Below the pieces are notes generated by a model. The model saw only the letters and a list, made by a program, of their open reading frames with translations, was not told where the DNA came from and made no database searches. A program made the translations under genes and the position numbers. From Nocardioides humi (GTDB lineage: Bacteria; Actinomycetota; Actinomycetes; Propionibacteriales; Nocardioidaceae), in NCBI RefSeq assembly GCF_006494775.1, contig NZ_CP041146.1, forward strand, positions 186,001 to 250,000: 64,000 nt of DNA, given 5' to 3'. This document shows, in pieces, positions 36,542 through 50,195 of the stretch (the first letter of the stretch is position 1; every line of letters starts with the position of its first letter).

Positions 36542-38003
36542 TCAAACCACCACGGGGCGAGCGCTCGGCGGAATCGGCGCCGGCAGCTGGGTGCTGCCGG
36601 TGAGATAGGTGTCCACCCCGGCGGCCGCGGCCCGGCCCTCGGCGATCGCCCACACGATGAGCGACTGTCCCCGCCCGGCGTCGCCCGCGACGAAGACGCC
36701 CTCGACGTTGGTCGCGTAGTCGTCGTCGCGCCGGATGTTGCCGCGCTCGTCGAGCTCCAGGCCGAGCTGCTCGACCAGGCCGGGCTGCTCGGGGCCGAGG
36801 AAGCCCATCGCGAACAGCACCAGGTCGGCCGGGATCTCCCGCTCGGTGCCCTCGTGCTCGACCAGCTTGCCGCCCTCGAAGGACACCTCGACCAGGCGCA
36901 GCGCCCGGACGTTGCCGTCCTCGTCGCCGACGAACTCCTTCGTGGACACGGCGTACACCCGCTCGCCGCCCTCCTCGTGCGCGGAGGAGACCCGATAGAT
37001 CATCGGGTACGTCGGCCACGGCTGCCCGCTCGGACGGTCCTCCGTCGGCTGGGGCATGATCTCGAGCTGCGTGATCGAGGCCGCACCCTGGCGGATGGAG
37101 GTGCCGAGGCAGTCGGCCCCGGTGTCGCCGCCGCCGATGATGACGACGTGCTTGCCGTCGGCGCGGATCTGGTCCTCGACGCTCTCCCCCAGCGCGACCC
37201 GGTTGGCCTGCGGCAGGAACTCCATCGCCTGGTGGATGCCGTTGAGCTCACGGCCCGGGACCGGCAGGTCGCGCGGGACGGTGGAGCCGATGGCCAGCAC
37301 GACGGCGTCGAACCGGTCGGTGAGCGCCTCGCCGGTGAGCTTGCCCGCGCCGACCTCGACGCCGGAGCGGAAGACCGTGCCCTCGCGCCGCATCTGGTCG
37401 AGCCGACGCTCGAGGTGCTTCTTCTCCATCTTGAACTCGGGGATGCCGTAGCGCAGCAGGCCGCCGGGTTGGTCGGCCCGCTCGTAGACCGCCACGGTGT
37501 GGCCGGCCCGGGTGAGCTGCTGGGCGGCGGCGAGACCCGCGGGACCGGAGCCGATGACGGCGACGGTCTTGCCGGTCAGCCACTCGGGCGGCTGCGGCCG
37601 GACGAAGCCCGAGTCGTAGGCCCGGTCGATGATCGAGACCTCGATGTTCTTGATCGTCACCGCCGGCTGGTTGATGCCGAGCACGCACGCCGTCTCGCAC
37701 GGGGCCGGGCAGAGGCGACCGGTGAACTCCGGGAAGTTGTTGGTCGCGTGCAGGCGCTCGATCGCGCCGTCCCAGTCGTCGCGCCAGACCAGGTCGTTCC
37801 ACTCCGGGATGATGTTGCCCAGCGGGCAGCCCTGGTGGCAGAACGGGATGCCGCAGTCCATGCAGCGGCTGGCCTGGGTGTTGATGATCGGCAGCAGCGC
37901 ACGGCCGGCCCCGCCCGGGTAGACCTCGTTCCAGTCGTGGACGCGCTCCTCGACCGGGCGGCGCTCCGCGACCTCCCGGGTCGCCTTCAGAAAGCCCCTC
38001 GGG

Positions 38004-38011
<8 letters not shown>
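36542..38011 (-). CDS. gltD: Glutamate synthase small subunit
   Basis: 489 residues. N-terminal iron-sulfur domain with [26 protein letters not shown] and [25 protein letters not shown]-binding [17 protein letters not shown] (about 150-166), NADPH-binding [17 protein letters not shown], and C-terminal [23 protein letters not shown]. Supplies electrons from NADPH to GltB for glutamate formation from glutamine and 2-oxoglutarate. Its ATG overlaps the end of gltB by 8 nt, which confirms the frame in which gltB must end. Confidence 0.97.
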
Positions 38012-42610
<4,599 letters not shown>

Positions 42611-42691
42611 CCGACGACCCGGGGGCCAGGAGGGAACGACAGAAGGTGGGGCGCAGGGGACAGCATTGGCCCACGCGGCGGAGCCCTCAGA

Positions 42692-42720
42692 TTACTACAG
42701 TGTCAACGGCGTGTGTTCAA
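42692..42720 (-). promoter_or_regulatory. Promoter of gltBD
   Basis: TTGAAC (42720-42715), exactly 17 nt, then TAGTAA (42697-42692) on the minus strand. It begins inside the lgt stop codon. This leaves a leader of about 75-80 nt before the gltB ATG. It is the best sigma-70-like match seen in the window. Confidence 0.65.
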
Positions 42721-43769
42721 TCGTCGCTCGCCGTGGACGCATCCTCGGTCACATCCTCGGTCTCGGCAGGCTCGTCCACAGGGTCGCCGGCCGGCTCGGC
42801 CGAGGCGTCCCCGGACGGCTCGTCGGCGGGCTCGTCCGCCCGGTCGTCGGTGGAGTCGTCCGCGGGGTCGTTCCGCCCGTCGACGTACACGCTCTCCTCG
42901 CGGCCCGGCCGGTTCCTGCTGGCCCACACGTAGTAGGCGGCGGCGAGCACGAACAGGACGACCGAGGTCCACACGTTGAACCGCAGGCCGAGGACGTCGT
43001 TGAGCTGGACGTCGTCGATCCGGATGTACTCGATCCAGCCGCGGCCCAGCGTGTAGGCCATGACGTAGAGCGCCATCACCCGGCCGTGACCGAGGCGGAG
43101 GCGGCGGTCCAGCCAGATGAGGAGCGCGAAGGCGGCGAGGTTCCACAGGCACTCGTAGAGGTATGTCGGGTGGAAGGTCGCGAACTCCGGGACCAGGCCG
43201 CCGTTGGCGGCGAGCGCGTCCTGGTAGTCCTTGCTGGCCAGGTAGGCGCTGCTGAAGTGGTCGCTGTCGATCTTCAGGCCCCAGGGCAGGTCGGTCGGGC
43301 GGCCGTACAGCTCCTGGTTGAACCAGTTGCCCCACCGCCCGATCGCCTGGCCGACCAGGACGCCGGGTGCGAGGGCGTCGAGCAGCGGCGCCAGTCGGAT
43401 GCCCTTGCGGCGGGCCCCGATCCACGCGCCGACGGCGCCGAGACCGACGCCGCCCCAGATGCCGAGGCCGCCGTGCCAGACGTAGAGGGCGTCGACGGGG
43501 CTGCCGTCGGCGCCGAAGTACTTCTCCCAGTCGGTGGCGACGTGGTAGAGCCGGGCGCCGACGAGGCCGAACGGGACGGCCCAGATCGCGACGTCCTGGA
43601 TCTCGCCGACCCGGCCACCGCGGGCCGCCCAGCGTCGCTCGCCGATCCAGATCGCGACGACGATGCCGAGGATGATGCACAGGGCGTAGCCGCGCAGCGG
43701 GAAGGGCCCGATGTGCCAGACGCCCTCGGACGGGCTCGGGATGCTGGCGGCGATGAGCTCGGGAAGCAC
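42717..43769 (-). CDS. lgt: Prolipoprotein diacylglyceryl transferase
   Basis: 350 residues, seven membrane helices. Catalytic and signature motifs are GARLYHVATDWEKY, WHGGLGIWGGVGLG and the Lgt signature GQAIGRWGNWFNQELYGRPTDLPWGL, then HPTYLYECLWN and LGRGWIEYIRID. It transfers diacylglycerol to the lipobox Cys of prolipoproteins, the first step of maturation for LivK, the amino-acid binding protein and the SCO protein here. The last ~60 residues form a strongly acidic, Asp/Glu/Pro/Ala-rich cytoplasmic tail, common in Actinobacteria. Confidence 0.97.
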   Translation of the reverse strand: MLPELIAASIPSPSEGVWHIGPFPLRGYALCIILGIVVAIWIGERRWAARGGRVGEIQDVAIWAVPFGLVGARLYHVATDWEKYFGADGSPVDALYVWHGGLGIWGGVGLGAVGAWIGARRKGIRLAPLLDALAPGVLVGQAIGRWGNWFNQELYGRPTDLPWGLKIDSDHFSSAYLASKDYQDALAANGGLVPEFATFHPTYLYECLWNLAAFALLIWLDRRLRLGHGRVMALYVMAYTLGRGWIEYIRIDDVQLNDVLGLRFNVWTSVVLFVLAAAYYVWASRNRPGREESVYVDGRNDPADDSTDDRADEPADEPSGDASAEPAGDPVDEPAETEDVTEDASTASDD

Positions 43770-43787
43770 GGCGACTCCTGGGTTCGG

Positions 43788-44381
43788 TCAGTCCTCGGTC
43801 AGCAGGGTGTGGATGTCGGAGGCGAACTCCGTGCTGGAGGTCTCCTGGTTCCACAGTGCGACCGCCTGGTGGCTGCTGTCGATGGCGAGCGTGAAGGTGG
43901 AGTGACCGCCGAGGTCGTAGCCGCCGGAGGGCAGCTCGACGCCGTCGTTCACGTAGACGTGCAGCGGCTCGCCGACCTCGATGATCGTGTCCAGGTCGCC
44001 GGTGAGGCCGATGAAGCCCTTGTCGTAGCCGTCGAGGTAGGTCCGCAGCGTCTTCTCGTCGTCGCGGCTGGGGTCGGTGGTCACGAAGACCACGTCGACC
44101 TTCGCGCGGTCCGCGGCGTCGAGGCGGTTCATCGCCGCCGCCAGGTTGTTCATGACCATCGGGCAGTAGTCCGGACAGTTGGTGTAGCCGAAGAACACCA
44201 CGGTGAGCGCCTTGGTGGTGTCGGCGCCGAGGGAGTACGCCGCGCCGCTGGTGTCGGTGAGCGCGATGTCGGCGGCCTGGTAGGGGTTCTTCAGCCGGCT
44301 GCCCGTGAACTCCTCCGGGTCGTCGCAGGCCGAGACGACGAGGCCGAGCAGCACCACCAGCACCGCGAGGGCCCTAGGCAC
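43788..44381 (-). CDS. SCO1/SenC/PrrC family lipoprotein
   Basis: 197 residues. Lipoprotein signal [19 protein letters not shown] with Cys19. Thioredoxin-like fold with the copper-binding CPDYC at 69-73 (VVFFGYTNCPDYCPMVM), VVFVTTDPSRDDEKTLRTYL, and the third ligand His in LGGHSTFTLAID. SCO proteins deliver copper to the CuA centre of cytochrome c oxidase or act as thiol reductases on the outer membrane face. GTG 44381 overlaps the trpA stop by 8 nt, so it belongs to the trp-lgt transcription unit. Confidence 0.93.
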   Translation of the reverse strand: MPRALAVLVVLLGLVVSACDDPEEFTGSRLKNPYQAADIALTDTSGAAYSLGADTTKALTVVFFGYTNCPDYCPMVMNNLAAAMNRLDAADRAKVDVVFVTTDPSRDDEKTLRTYLDGYDKGFIGLTGDLDTIIEVGEPLHVYVNDGVELPSGGYDLGGHSTFTLAIDSSHQAVALWNQETSSTEFASDIHTLLTED

Positions 44382-45200
44382 GAACGCCTCCGGCCAGGTC
44401 CTCGGTGAGGGCGGCCAGCGCCGCCAGTCCGGCGGTCCGGTCGCCCGCGTGGTCGAGCAGGGTGCGGACGAACGCCGAGCCGACGATCACCCCGTCGGCG
44501 TACGACGCCAGGTCGGCGGCCTGCGCCCCGGTGCTGACCCCGACGCCCACGCCGACCGGGAGGTCGGTGGTCGCCTTGGTCCGGGCGATCAGCGGGGCGA
44601 CGCCCGCGGCCGTCGCCTGCCTGGTGCCGGTGACGCCCATGATGCCGGTGGCGTAGACGAAGCCGCGACAGGCGGCGGTGGTCATCGCGATCCGCTCGTC
44701 GGTCGAGGAGGGCGCGACGAGGAAGACCTTGTCGAGGTCGCGCTCGTCGGCCGCGGCGGTCCACTCCGGCGCGAAGTCGGGCGTGAGGTCGGGGGTGATC
44801 AGGCCCGCTCCCCCGGCGTTCGCGAGGTCCTGGGCGAACCGCTCGACGCCACTGCGCCCATGGCTCCGGCCGCTGACGCGTCCGTAGCTCTCGATCGGGT
44901 TCCAGTAGGTCATCACCAGCGTGGGCGTCCCGGTCGCCGCGACCGCCTCGACGACCCGGAGCACGTCCGTGGTGCGGACGCCCGCGTCGAGCGCCTGCTG
45001 GGCGGCGGCCTGGATGATCGGGCCGTCCATGACCGGGTCGCTGTAGGGCAGGCCGATCTCGATGACGTCACAGCCCGCCTCGACCATGGCCTTCAGGGCG
45101 GCGATGCTGCCGTCGACGTCGGGGAACCCGGCGGGCAGGTAGCCGACGAGCGCCGCACGGCCGTCGGCCCGCGCCTTCTCGAACGCGGTGCTGCTGGCGG

Positions 45201-45204
<4 letters not shown>
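44374..45204 (-). CDS. trpA: Tryptophan synthase alpha chain
   Basis: 276 residues from GTG 45204 in a GTGA overlap with trpB. Cleaves indole-3-glycerol phosphate to indole. Catalytic residues lie in [18 protein letters not shown] (Glu49-type and Asp60-type) and the phosphate loop [11 protein letters not shown]. Oddity: after [10 protein letters not shown] there is an extra ~10-residue [10 protein letters not shown] before GVERFAQDL, at residues 109-119. Most relatives go directly from YG to V(D/E)RFA. The insertion is Ser/Arg/Gly-rich and in frame. It falls before loop 2-type elements contacting TrpB. Confidence 0.95.
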
Positions 45205-46426
<1,222 letters not shown>

Positions 46427-46430
<4 letters not shown>

Positions 46431-47233
46431 TGTCGGATCCCCGTCATCGCCTCCACCGCCCGGCGCGGCGCACCGTCCTTGACCAGCGCCTCGCCGACCA
46501 GCACCGCCCGGGCGCCCTCGGCGACGAAGCGCCGCACGTCCTGCGGCCCGAAGATCCCGGACTCGGCGACCTTGACCCGGTCGTCGGGGATCAGCGGGGC
46601 GAGCCGCCCGAAGGTGCCGTCGTCGACCGCGAGGGTCTTGAGGTTGCGGGCGTTGACGCCGACCAGCTCGGCGCCGAGGTCGACCGCGCGAGCCGTCTCC
46701 TCCTCGTCGTGCACCTCCACGAGCACGGTGAGGCCGAGCTCGCGGGCGTAGTCGTGGAGCCGCGGCAGCAGCTCGCCGGGCAGCGACGCGACGATGAGCA
46801 GCGCCAGGTCGGCGCCGGCGGCACGCGCCTCGAGCAGCTGGTACTCGGTGACGATGAAGTCCTTGCGGAGCAGCGGGACGTCGACCGCGGCACGCACCGC
46901 GCGGAGGTCGTCGAGGCTGCCGCCGAACCGGCGCCGCTCGGTGAGCACGCTGATCGCGGCGGCTCCGCCGGCGGCGTACTCCCGGGCGAGGGCGGCGGGG
47001 TCGGGGATGTCGGCGAGCTCGCCCTTGCTGGGGCTCCTGCGCTTCACCTCGGCGATCACGCTCGAGCCGGGCCCGCGGAAGTGGGGCATCGGGTCGCGCG
47101 GCGGGTCGACGTCGGCGAGCGCGGCCCGCAGGTCCGCCTCGCTGACGGCGGCCCGGCGGACCGCGAGGTCCTCGAGTGCTCCGGCGACGATCCCGTCGAG
47201 CACCGTGGGCTGAGAGGCCTGGGGGGCCGACAT
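46427..47233 (-). CDS. trpC: Indole-3-glycerol phosphate synthase
   Basis: 268 residues, ATG 47233 with GGAGG 6 nt upstream. TIM-barrel motifs: [17 protein letters not shown] (catalytic Lys), [85 protein letters not shown]. Ring closure step of tryptophan synthesis. First gene of trpCBA-sco-lgt. No Trp-rich leader peptide is visible upstream. Confidence 0.97.
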
Positions 47234-47274
47234 CTGACGCCTCCGTGACGTTTCGCAGGTGGGCAGGGCGGGGC

Positions 47275-47303
47275 AGGGTACGACGGCACCGAAACCCGAC
47301 GAA
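47275..47303 (-). promoter_or_regulatory. Promoter of the trpCBA operon
   Basis: TTCGTC (47303-47298), 17-nt spacer, TACCCT (47280-47275) on the minus strand, giving a leader of about 35 nt that contains the GGAGG site. No attenuator hairpin pair seen. Confidence 0.5.
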
Positions 47304-47329
47304 TGGTGTCGAGTGTGGCACGCGGCCGT

Positions 47330-47335
47330 TAGGGT
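47330..47335 (+). promoter_or_regulatory. -10-like element for the DUF4190 gene
   Basis: TAGGGT on the plus strand, about 65 nt before the GTG at 47401, flanked by GTGTGG (47315-47320 area) and CCACAC. It is back-to-back with the trp promoter. Confidence 0.4.
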
Positions 47336-47400
47336 TCCACACACCGCCCGGAACTCGGCCGGGACCCACGACACCTGTAGACCTGCAGAAGGGACTCATC

Positions 47401-47745
47401 GTGAGCTACAACGAGCCGCCCAACTACGGCACCCCGCCGCCCCCTCCGGCCGGCGGCTACGGCGCCGGGGGCTACGGCGGGGGCGACCACCCGCAGGGCA
47501 CGACCATCCTGATCCTCGGCATCCTCGGCCTCGTCTGCTGTGGTCCCCTCGGCATCGCCGCGTGGGTGATGGGCAACAAGGCGATCAAGGAGATCGACGC
47601 CAACCCGAGCGCCTACACCAACCGGGGCACGGTCAACGCCGGCCGGATCTGCGGCATGATCGCCACGATCCTGATGATCGTGGGCATCGTGGCCTACATC
47701 ATCCTGTTCGCGATCGCGGGCTCGATCAGCCTCAGCAGCAGCTGA
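47401..47745 (+). CDS. DUF4190-type small membrane protein
   Basis: 114 residues, GTG 47401 with AGAAGGGA about 6 nt upstream. The N-terminal ~35 residues are Gly/Tyr/Pro-rich ([20 protein letters not shown]). Two transmembrane helices follow ([26 protein letters not shown] and [23 protein letters not shown]) joined by the conserved loop [25 protein letters not shown]. This is the layout of DUF4190 proteins; role unknown. A paralogue follows downstream. Confidence 0.88.
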   Translation: MSYNEPPNYGTPPPPPAGGYGAGGYGGGDHPQGTTILILGILGLVCCGPLGIAAWVMGNKAIKEIDANPSAYTNRGTVNAGRICGMIATILMIVGIVAYIILFAIAGSISLSSS

Positions 47746-47861
47746 TCGGCCTCCCGGCCGGACACCGGCCGACGAACTCCTCCGGCGGGGTCGGGCGCGA
47801 GCCCCGGCCCCGCCGGCGCGTTCGGGACGACCCGCTCCGAGGACAGACCGGATCCAGGCTA

Positions 47862-47885
47862 AGCCTCGATCCGTGGATCGAGGCT
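47862..47885 (+). promoter_or_regulatory. Perfect inverted repeat just before the second DUF4190 gene
   Basis: AGCCTCGATCC, 2 nt, GGATCGAGGCT: 11-bp arms ending 8 nt before ATG 47894, directly against the AGGA ribosome site. It could sequester the start region as a hairpin, serve as an operator, or end the upstream transcript. Confidence 0.5.
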
Positions 47886-47893
47886 AGGACACG

Positions 47894-48324
47894 ATGAGCA
47901 ACGACGAGCCGCCGCCGTACGGATCGCCGCCGCCGGGCGGCTACGACCCCTACGGCGGCACCGGCGGATACGGCGAGTACGCCGGCCAGGCCGACCACGG
48001 CGGGTACGGCGGCTACGGCCCGCCGCCCCTGGCTACGGCTACCAGCCGCCGCAGCAGTCCGGCCTGGCCACGGCGGCGCTGGTGACGGGCATCCTCGGCA
48101 TCGTCGGCGTCTGCTGCTGCGGGCTGCTCGGCCTGGTCGGCCTGGCCGGGGTCATCTGCGGCGCGCTGGCCCGCAAGGAGATCCAGCAGTCCAACGGCGC
48201 CAAGACCGGCGAGGGGCTGGCCCTGGCCGGCATCATCACCGGCTCCATCGGGATCGTGCTGGGCCTGGGCAGCCTGGTCCTGGCGCTCGCCCTGGGCCTC
48301 TCCGACGGGTTCTACTACCGCTGA
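47894..48324 (+). CDS. DUF4190-type small membrane protein (frameshifted at 48026-48029)
   Basis: Starts ATG 47894. The Pro/Gly/Tyr-rich N-terminus (PPYGSPPPGGYDPYGGTGGYG) runs in one frame to GPPP, then a stop follows in Trp/Arg-rich text. The next frame gives PGYGYQPPQQSGLATAALVTGILGIVG and two membrane helices around the loop GALARKEIQQSNGAKTGEGLA, ending FYYR at 48324. One C missing from the C4 run at 48026-48029 joins both into a 143-residue DUF4190 protein, paralogous to the preceding gene. Confidence 0.85.
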
Positions 48325-48352
48325 GCGAGCGCGCCGGAGCGGTCGGTGCCGG

Positions 48353-48790
48353 TCAGGGCGCCAGCCAGGCCCCCACGGGGAGATTGCGGAGCACGACGAA
48401 GACCACCATCACCGCGATGAGGGCGGCGGAGACCCGGGCGACGGTGCGGCTGTCGGGATTCCACGGACGCCCGGTCCACCGGCCGACCGCCCAGCGCTGG
48501 AACATCCAGAGCACGAACGGGATGGACAGCACGAACAGCAGGTTGCTCGAGGCGGCGTCGGCGAGGCGCAGGTCGGTCAGGTCGTTGACGGCGCGCAGGC
48601 CGCCGCAGCCGGGACAGGAGATCCCCAGCGCCGCCGACGGGCACAGTCCCCAGCTGCCCTGCTCGTGAGGGTCGCGGAGGTGCAGGGCCACGGACGCGAC
48701 GATCACGCCGCCCGCGACCAGGGCCGGCGGCACCATCCGGCGCCAGCGCCCGGGGGCGCTGGTGCGGACCGCTCCGGCCGCCAGGGTCAT
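48353..48790 (-). CDS. DUF2752 membrane protein
   Basis: 145 residues. Motif CPSAALGISCPGCGGLRAVNDL carries the CPxCG(x)xR cysteines that define DUF2752, following a first helix (VAGGVIVASVALHL) and preceding two more (LLFVLSIPFVLWMF and VSAALIAVMVVFVVLRNLP). Function unknown. It frequently neighbours DUF4190 genes in Actinobacteria. It converges on the DUF4190 gene. ATG 48790. Confidence 0.88.
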   Translation of the reverse strand: MTLAAGAVRTSAPGRWRRMVPPALVAGGVIVASVALHLRDPHEQGSWGLCPSAALGISCPGCGGLRAVNDLTDLRLADAASSNLLFVLSIPFVLWMFQRWAVGRWTGRPWNPDSRTVARVSAALIAVMVVFVVLRNLPVGAWLAP

Positions 48791-48809
48791 GCGTCCGCCG
48801 GGGTCACGG

Positions 48810-49010
48810 TCAGTGCCCGGACTCGTGGAGGCCCATCTTGGCCATGACGAGGAACACCACGCCGCCGGCGACGACCACGGCGGTCCCGACCCAGAACAGC
48901 GCCCAGTTCAGCGGGCTGACGGACATCCCGACGGCGCCCACGACGAAGCCGACGAGCGAGACCAGGACGGCGGTCCAGGCCGCGGGGGTGTTGCCGTGGT
49001 TGTCGGCCAT
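48810..49010 (-). CDS. HGxxPAAW family small membrane protein
   Basis: 66 residues, ATG 49010. The defining motif NHGNTPAAWTAV is at residues 4-15, followed by two helices (VSLVGFVVGAVGMSV and ALFWVGTAVVVAGGVVFLVMAKMG) and a His-containing tail. Usually found between the Trp-operon membrane protein and trpC in Actinobacteria. The position is conserved here apart from the three-gene insertion that now separates it from trpC. Confidence 0.9.
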   Translation of the reverse strand: MADNHGNTPAAWTAVLVSLVGFVVGAVGMSVSPLNWALFWVGTAVVVAGGVVFLVMAKMGLHESGH

Positions 49011-49069
49011 GAGTGGGGACTCCTCGCTGGTTCGGGTGGATCGGGAGTGATTCTAGGGGACCACGGAGG

Positions 49070-49672
49070 TCAGTCGTCGGTCGGGTCGCGGCCCTCGTCC
49101 AGGGACTTCCACAGGTCCAGGTGGTCGGTTCCGCGCGGGGCGGGGGCGGCACTCGGGGCGTCGTACCGGCTGCCCATCTCGGGCCAGGCGGGGACCAGCC
49201 GCACCGCCAGCCCGGCGGCGACGAGGGCGACGAGCGAGCAGCCCAGCGCCACCCACAGCCAGGCGCTGCGCTCGACGTCGACCGCCGCGAGGTCCAGGCC
49301 GAGCCGGGTGGCGAGATCGGCCGCGGCGTCGCCGTCCTGGACGAAGCCGCCGACCACGACGACGGCGATGATCCCGGCCGACGCGGCGAGCGCCAGGACG
49401 GCGGCGGCGCGGCGCACGACGCCGCGCGTGACGAGCAGGACGCCCCACGCGGCCAGGGCGACCAGGGCCAGCGCGCCCGCGAGCGGGAACTCCACCGACC
49501 GCTCCTGCGCAGTGGGCGCGATCCCGCCCGCCGCGGTGAGCGTGGCCTCCGGGATCGAGAGCATCTCCTTGTGCCCCGCGACCGCGGCGAAGCCGCTGCT
49601 GGCGAGGCCGACCAGGACGACCGGCCCGAAGGTACGGCGGGCGCCGTCGTCGGCGGGTCGGGGATCAGGCAC
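49070..49672 (-). CDS. Trp-operon associated membrane protein (TIGR02234 type)
   Basis: 200 residues from GTG 49672 ([13 protein letters not shown]), overlapping the hisI stop by 8 nt. Four hydrophobic helices around [58 protein letters not shown] and [19 protein letters not shown]. The [25 protein letters not shown] region is characteristic of the family that accompanies trp genes. Function unknown. trpE, which normally lies between this gene and hisI, is absent. Confidence 0.85.
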   Translation of the reverse strand: MPDPRPADDGARRTFGPVVLVGLASSGFAAVAGHKEMLSIPEATLTAAGGIAPTAQERSVEFPLAGALALVALAAWGVLLVTRGVVRRAAAVLALAASAGIIAVVVVGGFVQDGDAAADLATRLGLDLAAVDVERSAWLWVALGCSLVALVAAGLAVRLVPAWPEMGSRYDAPSAAPAPRGTDHLDLWKSLDEGRDPTDD

Positions 49673-50009
49673 CGAGCACCCCGTCGTCGAAGCAGGTGCG
49701 GGCACCGGTGTGGCAGGCCACCCCGACCTGGTCGACCTTGACGAGGAGGGTGTCGCCGTCGCAGTCGAGGCGGACCTCCTCGACCAGCTGGGGGTTGCCG
49801 GAGGTCTCCCCCTTGACCCAGTACTCCTGCCGCGACCGGCTCCAGTACGTCGCCCGGCCGGTCGTGAGGGTGCGGTGCAGCGCCTCGTCGTCCATCCACG
49901 CGAGCATCAGCACCTCGCCGGTGTCGTGCTGCTGCACGATCGCGGGCACCAGTCCGTCGGGGGTGCGCTTGAGGCGGTCGGCGATGGCGGGGTCGAGGGA
50001 GGAGGTCAC
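49665..50009 (-). CDS. hisI: Phosphoribosyl-AMP cyclohydrolase
   Basis: 114 residues from GTG 50009, the normal length of monofunctional His[39 protein letters not shown], the metal-binding [14 protein letters not shown] and the zinc-ligand [11 protein letters not shown] are present. Opens the adenine ring of PR-AMP in histidine synthesis. GATAAT lies 6 nt before the start, so it is probably leaderless. The start also overlaps the end of a small upstream frame (GTGA). Confidence 0.97.
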   Translation of the reverse strand: MTSSLDPAIADRLKRTPDGLVPAIVQQHDTGEVLMLAWMDDEALHRTLTTGRATYWSRSRQEYWVKGETSGNPQLVEEVRLDCDGDTLLVKVDQVGVACHTGARTCFDDGVLGA

Positions 50010-50167
50010 GAAGGCATTATCGCGGCCAGGTCGAGGGGGTCCGTGCCGCGGTCGCCGACCTGGACCTCGCCCGTCGGGCTGTCGTCGTCGATGGTCAGCA
50101 GGATCTCCCACTCACGCCGGCCGTCCGCCGCACTGACACATCGACCTCCTCCATTGTGATCGCTCAC
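50006..50167 (-). CDS. Small ORF overlapping hisI start, 53 aa, unknown
   Basis: GTG 50167 to TGA 50006, whose last bases overlap the hisI GTG (GTGA), the coupling geometry used throughout this genome. The product ([20 protein letters not shown], then [33 protein letters not shown]) has the amino-acid mix of a real soluble protein. No membrane segment, no family recognised. The hisI -10 box lies inside its last codons. It may be a real small protein or a leader. Confidence 0.45.
   Translation of the reverse strand: MSDHNGGGRCVSAADGRREWEILLTIDDDSPTGEVQVGDRGTDPLDLAAIMPS
50016..50021 (-). promoter_or_regulatory. -10 element of a probable leaderless promoter (hisI)
   Basis: GATAAT on the minus strand, 6 nt before GTG 50009. 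Confidence 0.55.
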
Positions 50168-50195
50168 CCCGAGATGGGGGAGTGCCAGGAGCAGA

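Noticed and set aside
47234-47270. Trp leader peptide/attenuator before trpC
   Set aside because: No short frame with consecutive Trp codons and no alternative hairpins were visible.
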